This document shows, piece after piece, positions 41,741-47,726 of a stretch of 47,726 nucleotides of DNA. Each line of letters starts with the position of its first letter. The stretch's first letter is position 1. The translations under genes and the position numbers were made by a program. A model generated the notes under the pieces. The model was not told where the DNA came from. It did no database searches and was given only the letters and a program-made list of their open reading frames with translations. The stretch spans positions 1-47,726 of IMG/VR virus record IMGVR_UViG_3300006737_000052. One strand, written 5' to 3'. The stretch is from a virus.

Positions 41741-41956
41741 CTACTTGACGCTGGCCGTGGGGACGGGAAGGTCGGTGCGGCCCTGCCAGGGCGTAGGCCA
41801 AACGGCGTGGACCTCCCAAGGGATCTCGGAGATGCCCTTGGTCTCCGACCACACGATGGTGCTGCCACCAGCCGTGCGGCCAATAACGCGGAGGTCGGTC
41901 TTCTCTCCGCTGGGGGAGAGCGCGATAGGGGAGTTCTTAAAGGGGGTATTGCTCAT
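41741..41956 (-). CDS. Hypothetical protein, 71 aa
   Basis: Begins at ATG 41956 behind GAGGTG. Small soluble protein with two beta-like stretches (DLRVIGRTAGGSTIVW, WEVHAVWPTPWQG). First gene of the run toward the portal; the 240 bases upstream contain no other convincing gene. Confidence 0.55.
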   Translation of the reverse strand: MSNTPFKNSPIALSPSGEKTDLRVIGRTAGGSTIVWSETKGISEIPWEVHAVWPTPWQGRTDLPVPTASVK

Positions 41957-42196
41957 TCTGCACCTCGTAGTTAGATCGTATTGTTGTTGTCTCAAGCGGG
42001 CAGGACTGCCCAACGCATACCTGCGCGCCACGCCTTCGAGCCCACCTCCACCTTGCAGAGGGTACCTCGAAACCGCCGCCTCGCAGCTCTTGCACTTCGC
42101 TCGCTCTTGAAAAACCGCATGCCCACACTCGCCTGCCGGGTTGTTACGAAACCCTTGTAGCCCGTGCGGGGGGCGGCGGAGCGATCCGCCCTATTT
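41957..42196. other. Gap of 240 bases without a supported gene
   Basis: No convincing start with ribosome site on either strand. On the minus strand, in the frame of the 42733 gene but after its stop codons, an open stretch reads AGECGHAVFQERAKCKSCEA, which looks like a zinc-ribbon fragment without a start. A plus-strand hairpin with T-run closes the gap at 42175-42198. Confidence 0.4.
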
Positions 42197-42198
42197 TT
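42175..42198 (+). terminator. Plus-strand terminator-like hairpin
   Basis: GGCGGA-GCGA-TCCGCC stem-loop followed by CTATTTTTAT in the plus direction. The surrounding genes are all on the minus strand, so it would serve a plus-strand transcript not explained by any gene listed here. Confidence 0.5.
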
Positions 42199-42733
42199 AT
42201 GCCAGACCGCGCCGGGTGGGGTTCGCCACCAGCTCCCGGTCTTCCGAGATGTCCAGGTCCACCAAGGGCAATCCCTTTCGGAGTAGGACGGCGTCCACCA
42301 GCTCCTGGATCGCGGGCAGGTCGGATACCTTCAAGGTCCCGCCCTGCAGCTCCTGGCGACGTGCGACCACCTCGTCCACAACATCTAGCGCAGCTTCGTA
42401 GCGAAGCGTCCCGGTCTTATCAAACAAGAGATCCTCCTCTGGGAGCGGGCCTACGGAAACGCTGGCCTCTCCCTGACTGTCAAGCAGTAGCTCCTGGAGC
42501 TTCCTCTCGATCCTCGTTTGTAGGAGCGTACAGATCAGATCGACCTCCTCGTGGCGCATCGGCACCTGGCCGTACCCAAGGATGCCCTTCTCGGTGACCC
42601 GCACCTTCAGGGTTAGATCGTCGAACACGACATGGTGGTCGATGTCCTGCATCTCCGCCAAGACGATCTCGCAGACCTCCGCCTCCACGGGCTTCTCCGA
42701 GTCTACGCTGATCACAAAACCTACATTCGACAT
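42197..42733 (-). CDS. Acidic hypothetical protein, 178 aa
   Basis: Starts at ATG 42733 behind AGGAG; the longer frame to 43012 would overlap a divergent gene. Rich in Glu, Asp and Val, with an N-terminal beta strand (VGFVISVDSEKPV) and helical acidic segments (EEVDLICTLLQTRIERKLQELLL). Unknown function. Divergent from the 42783 gene with 49 bases between starts, so a shared control region is likely. Confidence 0.65.
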   Translation of the reverse strand: MSNVGFVISVDSEKPVEAEVCEIVLAEMQDIDHHVVFDDLTLKVRVTEKGILGYGQVPMRHEEVDLICTLLQTRIERKLQELLLDSQGEASVSVGPLPEEDLLFDKTGTLRYEAALDVVDEVVARRQELQGGTLKVSDLPAIQELVDAVLLRKGLPLVDLDISEDRELVANPTRRGLA

Positions 42734-42782
42734 GTGCTCTCCTTCTGTGTTATCTCGCCCGGCGCTCAACAACAGGAGCCAC

Positions 42783-43136
42783 ATGGACAATCTAACACGA
42801 CAGAGCCTCCCCCCGTGCTCGATATGCGGCGCGGTGGCCCACGAGGACGTTGGGAAGGCAGGCAAAACCTTGTGTTCTAAGAAATGCTGGGCAGAGAATG
42901 AAGCCCGCTGGTTGTTGGTTGACGAAGCTCTCTTGGAGATCATCGAGGAGAAAGATCTGGCAAACGGCCAGCTACGCTCCCGCCTGGGCGGGGGGGTCGA
43001 GGGCCGCCTCATCCGTCTGCAAGATGGCCTCGCCCACGTCCTTACGGACGACGGCCCGCGCGTTCTGCCCCGGCTGCAGATCCAACTCTTCCGGGAAGAC
43101 GTGGGGCGGTACTGCCCGGAGGGGCTCTTAGTTTAG
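42783..43136 (+). CDS. Zinc-finger-like hypothetical protein, 117 aa
   Basis: ATG 42783 with AGGAG upstream. The N-terminus carries two Cys pairs (CSIC, then CSKKC about 17 residues later), a treble-clef or MYND-like zinc site, followed by a helical segment and a beta-rich tail (LIRLQDGLAHVLTDDGPRVLP) that could be SH3-like. It may be a DNA- or RNA-binding regulator. Its end overlaps by nine bases the end of the convergent 43382 gene. Confidence 0.65.
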   Translation: MDNLTRQSLPPCSICGAVAHEDVGKAGKTLCSKKCWAENEARWLLVDEALLEIIEEKDLANGQLRSRLGGGVEGRLIRLQDGLAHVLTDDGPRVLPRLQIQLFREDVGRYCPEGLLV

Positions 43137-43382
43137 CCCCGCGAGTACGGCCACCGACCGAACGGTGGGCGTCTCGCACTCCTCGCACCAGCCCTCCCGC
43201 TGGTCGGGCTCCATGCGCGAGGCCGTGAACCCGCAGACCCTGCAGATCCCCGGTTGAACAGATCGAAGGGCCACCTCAAAAATCAGGTCGTCGATGCTCT
43301 CGAAGCCCTCCTCCTCCGCGAGGGCCGCTAGGGGCGCGAGGTCCTGGGGATCTACATAGAAACTTGAGCTTAGCTCTGCCAT
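43128..43382 (-). CDS. Small zinc-ribbon protein, 84 aa
   Basis: ATG 43382 with AAGGAG. The C-terminal half carries CRVC and CEEC in the pattern ICRVCGFTASRMEPDQ...GWCEECETPTVRSVAVLAG, which I have often seen in small phage proteins of unknown role. The N-terminal half is an acidic helix pair. One zinc expected. Confidence 0.75.
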   Translation of the reverse strand: MAELSSSFYVDPQDLAPLAALAEEEGFESIDDLIFEVALRSVQPGICRVCGFTASRMEPDQREGWCEECETPTVRSVAVLAGLN

Positions 43383-43415
43383 CACTTCTCCTTGGTTGCT
43401 TCCGTAACCTAGCCC

Positions 43416-43444
43416 GGTTTGGTTTGAAAACCTCGATCTGTCAA
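43416..43444 (-). promoter_or_regulatory. Candidate promoter-like element
   Basis: TTGACA on the minus strand (43444-43439) followed 16 bases later by CCAAACC. The -35-like box is perfect but no TATAAT-like box is seen. Two similar TTGACA/CCAAAC pairs lie upstream of the 46539 gene, see findings. Confidence 0.25.
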
Positions 43445-43549
43445 AATACCTAGGTCCGTCCTGGACAGCCGTTTCAGCTCCCCACCCACCCCACATAGAG
43501 GGACGTCATGGCGGGGACCTAGGCATATGAAGATCGGCTACATTACGGC

Positions 43550-44224
43550 ATGCTTCGCTTCTTGACCGTTTTCTCGATCGCCTGCTCCCCCTCTCGCGAA
43601 CCGGTGTATGTGGGGGATCTAACGCCCGCTCCGACCGAGCCCGTGGTGGAGGTCGTGGCGGAGGCCGACGCGCCCGCGTTTGACACCGCGCTGGCCCCCG
43701 CAGCAGAGGTGACGCAGATCGTTCAGAAGAGGAACTACCTGCAGGTGAGCTACCGGGCGTCCGAGGCCGTCCTTCTTCGGGTAGGCAGCTGGTCCGACGT
43801 GGTATCGGGGATCGGCACGGTGTTGGCTCCGATCCGATGGACAGATCTGAACGTCTTAGATCAGGACATCTGGGTCCGACTTGAAGATCTGCAAGGTCAA
43901 CAGATCTCCTCCGTCCTCTTCGACACCAAGGCCAAGGTTCGACAGCCGGGGGACTGGAGATGGCGCACCGATGGAGACGAATCTCTAACCGTTGACTGCT
44001 TCAACATGGAACGCCCGCTGCTCCTGACCTACTCCGGATCTTTCGAGATAGTCTGGCCGCACGACGTCGACCCTTCTTGGATCACCGTAATGACCCACAG
44101 CGGCGTGTGGGAGATGCGTGAAGATCGGCTTGCTGGATCTCACCCGGACGGGGTTTGGATCACCATTGAGATCGAGGCGGAAGGTACCGTCCCCATCTGC
44201 GTTGTACGGTGGGAAGACGAGTAG
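43550..44224 (+). CDS. Hypothetical protein, possible lipoprotein, 224 aa
   Basis: The first residues (MLRFLTVFSIACSPS) form a short hydrophobic stretch followed by a Cys, like a minimal lipoprotein signal, but the position -3 residue is Ser and the hydrophobic core is short. An acidic proline-rich linker (PTEPVVEVVAEADAPAF) follows, then a beta-rich domain (VLLRVGSWSDVVSGIGTVLAP, LLLTYSGSFEIVWPHDVDPSWI). The linker and beta domain fit a surface or virion protein. There is no strong ribosome site before the ATG. It could be a superinfection-exclusion lipoprotein (inference). Confidence 0.55.
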   Translation: MLRFLTVFSIACSPSREPVYVGDLTPAPTEPVVEVVAEADAPAFDTALAPAAEVTQIVQKRNYLQVSYRASEAVLLRVGSWSDVVSGIGTVLAPIRWTDLNVLDQDIWVRLEDLQGQQISSVLFDTKAKVRQPGDWRWRTDGDESLTVDCFNMERPLLLTYSGSFEIVWPHDVDPSWITVMTHSGVWEMREDRLAGSHPDGVWITIEIEAEGTVPICVVRWEDE

Positions 44225-44469
44225 ATCCGTAACCCTAGCGGGATATAACTAGATCTCGGTCGAAATCACCGAGCACAATATGTGTAGGGGTTTTCTACGT
44301 ACGTAGTACACCCCCCACTGGTGCGGGTGGGCCGCAGGGGGGTTCGGATTTACCGCATCCCGGTGTCCGGGAAAATCCGAAGGGGGGGTGCCCGTATTTT
44401 CTACGGACACCCGAGGGGGTTTAGCACCCGCTTGTCAGTATTGCCCACCCGAGTAGGGTGAACAATACG
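44225..44469. other. Hairpin-rich gap between convergent genes
   Basis: Contains CTCGGT/ACCGAG (44255-44273), a perfect CTACGTACGTAG palindrome (44295-44306), GGGTGCCCGTA paired with TACGGACACCC around TTTTC (about 44388-44414), and GTATTG/CAATAC with an inner CACCC/GGGTG (about 44438-44468). These probably terminate both converging transcripts. Words such as TTCGGATTT and AAAATCCGAA recur at the right end of the window. Confidence 0.55.
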
Positions 44470-45084
44470 TCAAGGATTACCGCACCCGGACCCTTCGGAT
44501 TTTCCACTCTCACCTCCTAAAAACCGCAGGTCACCTGCGGACTTATACCCATACAGGGTGCGGATACCGCACCACACACTCGCCTGACAATCCGCAGGCG
44601 CCATGCGGACATACCGCGCGCACCTTCGGACTTTCGCCACGGCTTCCCTGTAGCGTTTTGCCGTCATGGTCTTGTGGGTTAACCGCATCGCGCGAAACAT
44701 CCACACATCGATGACTACGGCATTTTCCCCCATGAGCGCGCGGGAAAATGCGGACGTCTTGGGGCCGCGTATTTCTCCACATGCTTCGTAGTGCTTTACC
44801 GCAGCAATAACGCTCGGTAACATGCCCGCAGTGCTGCGGGTTTCTACGTAGGCCCGCGTAAGTTGTACGTTGCGGGCTACGGTTTGTCGTGGCGAGGTCA
44901 ATGCAAGGATATCCGCAATACGTTGTGGGTTTTCCCCTACGTCGGCAGCGTATGCGGAAAGCTCCCCATGCGCGCGCGCGTACCATCCGAGACCGCCTAG
45001 CGCGGCCCCGGTACGGGCAAGGGTAGCAAGCGGGGGTATGCGTACGACCTTCCCCCGGAAGTCGACCGGGTAAACCGTCGTCAT
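44470..45084 (-). CDS. HhH-GPD/DNA-glycosylase-like phage protein
   Basis: 204 aa from ATG 45084; a longer frame to 45129 lacks support. The pattern (GLGWYARAHGELSAYA, ADILALTSPRQTVARNVQLTRAY, IRGPKTSAFSRALMGENAVVIDVWMFRAM, ADCQASVWCGIRTLYG) fits a phage family related to helix-hairpin-helix glycosylases; the Asp in VIDVW would be the catalytic acid. It may remove or sense modified bases. The last 25 residues are encoded by the repeat words of the neighbouring gap and may be eroded. The start overlaps the small membrane protein gene (ATGA). Confidence 0.6.
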   Translation of the reverse strand: MTTVYPVDFRGKVVRIPPLATLARTGAALGGLGWYARAHGELSAYAADVGENPQRIADILALTSPRQTVARNVQLTRAYVETRSTAGMLPSVIAAVKHYEACGEIRGPKTSAFSRALMGENAVVIDVWMFRAMRLTHKTMTAKRYREAVAKVRRCARYVRMAPADCQASVWCGIRTLYGYKSAGDLRFLGGESGKSEGSGCGNP

Positions 45085-45194
45085 GGGGTCCCCCCGTCGC
45101 TCGGACGGGGGACGGACGCCCCAACCCACAAACCGAGCGCGAAGGGGATCAGGAGCCCCAACAAGACATCGAGAACGGTAAGCAGGGCGTTCAT
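45081..45194 (-). CDS. Small single-membrane-helix protein, 37 aa
   Basis: ATG 45194 overlaps the stop of the preceding gene and its stop overlaps the next ATG. One membrane helix (ALLTVLDVLLGLLIPFALGLWVGA) fills most of the peptide, followed by a short polar tail. Translational coupling on both sides supports that it is real. It might be a small holin-like or signalling peptide. Confidence 0.6.
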   Translation of the reverse strand: MNALLTVLDVLLGLLIPFALGLWVGASVPRPSDGGTP

Positions 45195-45736
45195 CGTTGA
45201 CCCCCCAAACCCGCGTCCTCGCCGTGTCTCGCGACCGCGTAGAAAATGGCGTCCTGACTGTAGAGCGCGCAGAGCCCAGGCAAGCGCCCCTCTAGCGCGC
45301 ACCGCACGTTCTCCACTGTCTCGCTCATGAAGTCGAAAGGGACCAACCGTAGGATGTCCAGCGGCGTCAAGTCCGCGTCCTCTAAACCCAAACCCATGTC
45401 ACGCTGGACCTCGGTACGATTCTCAACAATGGCTTCGTGTTCGTCGGAATCGATGCCGGTGGCAACGAGCGTACAGGTTTCCTCCTCTACGCCCTCCCAT
45501 GTAGACGTCCCGTATGTGGTTGTGACGAAAGGCACCGCGTCCGGGGGCGCTGGCACGTCGCCGGCTGCATAGGCGCTCCACGGGGCGCGCAACTGCCCCA
45601 CAACAAGCGCGTGGGCGTCTGCTATGAACGCATTCCAAGCGGTATCAGACATGGGAACGGCTCCCACGTTGCGCCCGATGCACATTGTGATCGTGATATC
45701 CCGCGGCATAGCAGGTATGTAGATAAACTCGTACAT
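45191..45736 (-). CDS. Hypothetical protein, 181 aa
   Basis: Unrecognised soluble protein. The N-terminus is beta-like (DITITMCIGRNVGAVPMSDTAWNAFIADAHALVVG), then a TTYGTSTWEGVEEETCTLVATG strand pair, then acidic helices. I have seen this GRNVG...PMSD / W-x-G-V-E-E-E layout in uncharacterised phage and plasmid proteins. ATG start with a conserved intergenic linker upstream. Confidence 0.65.
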   Translation of the reverse strand: MYEFIYIPAMPRDITITMCIGRNVGAVPMSDTAWNAFIADAHALVVGQLRAPWSAYAAGDVPAPPDAVPFVTTTYGTSTWEGVEEETCTLVATGIDSDEHEAIVENRTEVQRDMGLGLEDADLTPLDILRLVPFDFMSETVENVRCALEGRLPGLCALYSQDAIFYAVARHGEDAGLGGQR

Positions 45737-45760
45737 GATGGTATCCTCGATTGTTCAGGT

Positions 45761-45777
45761 TGAAAGGGGGTTTATCG
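45761..45777. repeat. Intergenic linker repeat, copy 1
   Basis: TGAAAGGGGGTTTATCG spanning the end of the 45772 gene; its near-identical partner lies at 46291-46308 at the end of the 46303 gene. Confidence 0.6.
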
Positions 45778-46269
45778 CCGCGCCCAGAATGCCGCGCGTG
45801 CTTGCTCGGTGACATGTCCTCCACGGCATGCCCTGCACGCATTCTGCCGGACTTGGATAACCACGCGGCAACGCCCGTTTTCAGGCGTACCCACGCTGAC
45901 AACGTGCCAGTGTGCGCGGAGGATAGGTGAACCGTCGTCGTCGAGCTTGACGCGTCGGTCCATCTTGCGACGCCCGAAGGCGTCAAGCGGTAGAGCCCCA
46001 CCGCATCCGCTGCAGACGTAGCGCTTGCCGTCGGTGCCTACCTCGCAGACGCTATCCGCGCCCGATAGGCGCGCCTCTAGTCGGCGAGCGACGGTGTTTT
46101 GTCCTGCGGACGTCGCGACGTCGCGCGCTTGTGTGACCACGCCGCGCCAGCCGCCCGATAATGGGCGCGGCAGCTGCGCGACGACTGACAGGCGCTTTCG
46201 GGTTGCGCTGGCGCGCTCGAATGCTGCGAACCATGCGGAATGAGCCTCGAAGGGTAGGGAATCAGTCAT
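45772..46269 (-). CDS. Zinc-binding hypothetical protein, 165 aa
   Basis: ATG 46269 behind GGAG; an in-frame TTG at 46281 is less likely. The central and C-terminal parts hold Cys pairs (CSGCGG and CRACRGG) about 60 residues apart, which may form one zinc site, with a basic segment FGRRKMDRRVKL between. The first half is helical and arginine-rich. Possibly a nucleic-acid-binding protein; family unknown. Confidence 0.65.
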   Translation of the reverse strand: MTDSLPFEAHSAWFAAFERASATRKRLSVVAQLPRPLSGGWRGVVTQARDVATSAGQNTVARRLEARLSGADSVCEVGTDGKRYVCSGCGGALPLDAFGRRKMDRRVKLDDDGSPILRAHWHVVSVGTPENGRCRVVIQVRQNACRACRGGHVTEQARAAFWARR

Positions 46270-46290
46270 CGGTATCTCCAAAATGTAGTT

Positions 46291-46308
46291 TGAAAGGGGG
46301 TTTTATCG
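46291..46308. repeat. Intergenic linker repeat, copy 2
   Basis: TGAAAGGGGGTTTTATCG, spanning the stop of the 46303 gene, one T longer than copy 1 at 45761. Confidence 0.6.
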
Positions 46309-46539
46309 GTCTTCACGATAGGCGCGGATTCCATCCACGACATGCGACGCGACTTCAAGCCAGCCCGCGTCATCTTCGCAGCCGTCGCGCATGACATCGA
46401 GCAACAGATCGTCCACGCTGCATTCGCGGTCTTCACAATCCGCACGGTGGGCTACCTCCCAACCTAGATCCCATGCCTGCATTGTGTCACCTGCTAGGGT
46501 TTTCCAGTGGCTCGCGTTGTGGGGGTCGTTGCTTGTCAT
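46303..46539 (-). CDS. Acidic hypothetical protein, 78 aa
   Basis: ATG 46539 with GAGGTG upstream. Acidic, with Cys residues in RADCEDRECSVDDLLLDVMRDGCEDDAGW. The rest is helical. First gene of the right-arm minus-strand operon; its upstream region holds the TTGACA elements. Function unknown. Confidence 0.65.
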   Translation of the reverse strand: MTSNDPHNASHWKTLAGDTMQAWDLGWEVAHRADCEDRECSVDDLLLDVMRDGCEDDAGWLEVASHVVDGIRAYREDR

Positions 46540-46653
46540 GTTTCACCTCGTTGCACCGGGTTTGGATGTTTGGCGCGCCTTGACTCTCCCATGTCAACGG
46601 CAGAAAATGCAGCGGCCGCCCCGAATCGATCCCGTCGACCGCTCGAAAATGAC

Positions 46654-46683
46654 GGTTTGGGCTGATCTCTCGTCGGTTGTCAA
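46654..46683 (-). promoter_or_regulatory. TTGACA/CCAAACC pair upstream of the right-arm operon
   Basis: Minus-strand TTGACA (46683-46678), 17 bases, CCAAACC (46660-46654). A second pair, TTGACA (46597-46592) with CCAAAC 18 bases on (46573-46568), lies nearer to the 46539 start. Promoter function is only suggested by spacing. Confidence 0.3.
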
Positions 46684-46712
46684 CAGACCGTCAAGTCCCG
46701 TCCGTCTGTTGA
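46680..46712. repeat. Inverted repeat TCAACAGAC / GTCTGTTGA
   Basis: Nine-base perfect arms at 46680-46688 and 46704-46712 with a 15-base centre, overlapping TTGACA boxes. Could be an operator for the right-arm operon. Confidence 0.45.
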
Positions 46713-46856
46713 CGTGTCAAGGGTTATACGGGGCGCGCGTCGTGTCTGCGGATCTCCCGCATCGGGGTCTGCGGATCTTCCGACGCTGCGGATCTGCACC
46801 GGGGTTTACCCCTTTCGACCATCGTAGTTCGCCGCTTGCATACATCGGCAAACCCG

Positions 46857-47030
46857 CATCAGGCCTTCGGTTTTGCCGTACGGGTTTGCCGCAGGGGGCC
46901 TTCGGAAAATCCACATCAGGCCTTCGGATTTGCCGTGCGGGTTTGCCGCAGGGGGCCTTCGGAAAATCCACATCAGGCCTTCGGATTTGCCGTGCGGGTT
47001 TTCCCCTCGATCCGGATCGGGCTTCGGATT
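46857..47030. repeat. 57-bp tandem repeat
   Basis: CATCAGGCCTTCGG recurs at 46857, 46914 and 46971, exactly 57 bases apart, with a fourth copy at 47094. Copies 1-2 are near identical; the third and fourth diverge into TTTTCCCCTCGATCCGGATC. Confidence 0.85.
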
Positions 47031-47600
47031 TGCCGTACGGCTTTCCCGCTTTCGAGCATCGTAGTTTACCGCTTACATACATCGGAAAATCCACATCAGG
47101 CCTTCGGGTTTGCCGTGCGGGTTTTCCCCTCGATCCGGATCGGGCTTCGGAAAATCCGCTTCGGGTTTTCCCCTCGATCCGGATCTGGCTTCGGATTTGC
47201 CGTACGGGTTTGCCGCACCCAGATCCGGATCGGTGCGGGTTTACCGCAGCGGACTGCGGACTTTCCACAGCTGCGGTAAACCCGCAGCCCTTCGGAAAAA
47301 CCACATGTGGATTTTCCACAACCACTGTGGAAAACCCGCAGCTGCGGTTTTTCCGAAGCCCGATCCGGATCGGCTCTAGGGCCCTACTAGGGGCTTTTTG
47401 AGAGATTTTTTGATCTCGAAAAAATCAGAGATCGCGGGGCCCTGCCTGGTTTTCCGATCCGGATCAGGTCGATCCGGATCTAGAGCCCACCCCGATCGGT
47501 TTTCCCTGATCTGGATCAGGCCGATCCGGATCAAGCACTGCGCCCAGCGATACCTGATCCGGATCAGAACAGGAACGCCTGCCGATACCCGATCCGGATC
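47009..47600. repeat. Ten perfect GATCCGGATC palindromes
   Basis: Perfect copies begin at 47009, 47132, 47176, 47222, 47362, 47456, 47471, 47523, 47556 and 47591; a one-base variant GATCTGGATC is at 47508. The first three share flanks TTTTCCCCTC and GGCTTCGG; the copy at 47362 has the flank in inverted order (CCGAAGCCC). A protein-binding array is the simplest reading. Confidence 0.85.
47404..47426. repeat. Inverted repeat GATTTTTT / AAAAAATC
   Basis: Eight-base perfect arms around GATCTCG, preceded by AGGGGCTTTTT. It could be a terminator working in either direction or an easily melted segment inside otherwise GC-rich DNA. Confidence 0.6.
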
Positions 47601-47637
47601 GATGGCAACCCCAGCTCGATGGTCGCAGATCTGGACA

Positions 47638-47674
47638 GGGGGGGTAGGGGGGTACCCCCTAGGGGGGGAGGGGG
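47638..47674 (+). other. G-tract cluster with quadruplex potential
   Basis: Four G runs of 7, 6, 7 and 5 bases separated by short spacers, including the palindrome GGGGGTACCCCC. It lies just before the terminal poly-C and may have stopped sequencing. Confidence 0.6.
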
Positions 47675-47685
47675 TTTGAAAAATG

Positions 47686-47726
<41 letters not shown>

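Noticed and set aside
41957-42196. tRNA gene in the larger gaps
   Set aside because: I looked for the T-loop GTTCRA pattern with a pairing acceptor stem in the gaps and found none convincing by eye.
43527-43565. Short leader peptide (13 codons) before the 43550 gene
   Set aside because: No ribosome site and too short to judge; its overlap with the gene start is probably chance.
46717-47325. Minus-strand open frame of 202 codons in the repeat field
   Set aside because: Same cause as above; low-complexity basic sequence without start signal.
46391-47401. Long plus-strand open frame (336 codons) with repeated KSTSGLR units
   Set aside because: It is open only because the repeat unit is 57 bases, a multiple of three. 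Frames stay open on both strands, there is no ribosome site, and it runs antisense over the 46303 gene.

Overview
The window looks like a large part of one genome of a tailed, contractile-tail (myovirus-like) double-stranded DNA bacteriophage. It is GC-rich and densely packed, with many 1-4 base overlaps, GTG and TTG starts and clear AGGAG-type ribosome sites. The evidence is a full head-to-baseplate morphogenesis set (portal, prohead protease, capsid, sheath, tube, tail-assembly frameshift pair, tape measure, hub, spike, wedge, gpJ-like) plus a phage-type replication set. I see no integrase, repressor or partition gene, so a lytic lifestyle is likely. The host cannot be named from the sequence. 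No terminase is visible and the first gene is cut by the left edge, so the genome continues outside the window.

Layout. (1) About 1-16,010, plus strand, DNA metabolism: a truncated unknown gene, a UvrD-type helicase, two small genes, a D5-like primase-helicase, a SNF2-like SF2 helicase, a second UvrD-type helicase, a candidate single-strand-binding protein, an A-family DNA polymerase with 3'-5' exonuclease, a RuvC-like resolvase, unknown genes, an SprT-like zinc protease, a DUF3846-like protein and a zinc-ribbon protein. (2) About 15,990-41,960, minus strand, the late operon, read from high to low coordinates: small genes, portal, endolysin, prohead protease/scaffold, cement-like protein, major capsid protein, head-tail connectors, sheath, tube, tail-assembly proteins with a probable -1 frameshift, tape measure, baseplate, fibres, and finally a metallophosphoesterase that meets the early genes tail to tail. 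(3) About 42,200-44,220, mixed orientation: small zinc-binding and unknown proteins. (4) About 44,230-47,686, a right arm with different word content: five small minus-strand genes, one of them HhH-glycosylase-like, followed by about 1.1 kb of non-coding, repeat-rich DNA. That DNA holds a 57-bp tandem repeat and ten perfect GATCCGGATC palindromes. (5) The last 40 bases are pure C, probably a sequencing or assembly artefact.

How it fits together. The left block would copy and process the genome: helicases and primase-helicase open and prime, PolA extends, the SSB-like protein protects, RuvC resolves branches. The minus block builds the head around portal and scaffold/protease, then a contractile tail. 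An endolysin, oddly placed between portal and protease, would release the particles. The right-end repeat field has no coding explanation and is the best candidate for an undescribed cis-acting element (origin, packaging or protein-binding array).
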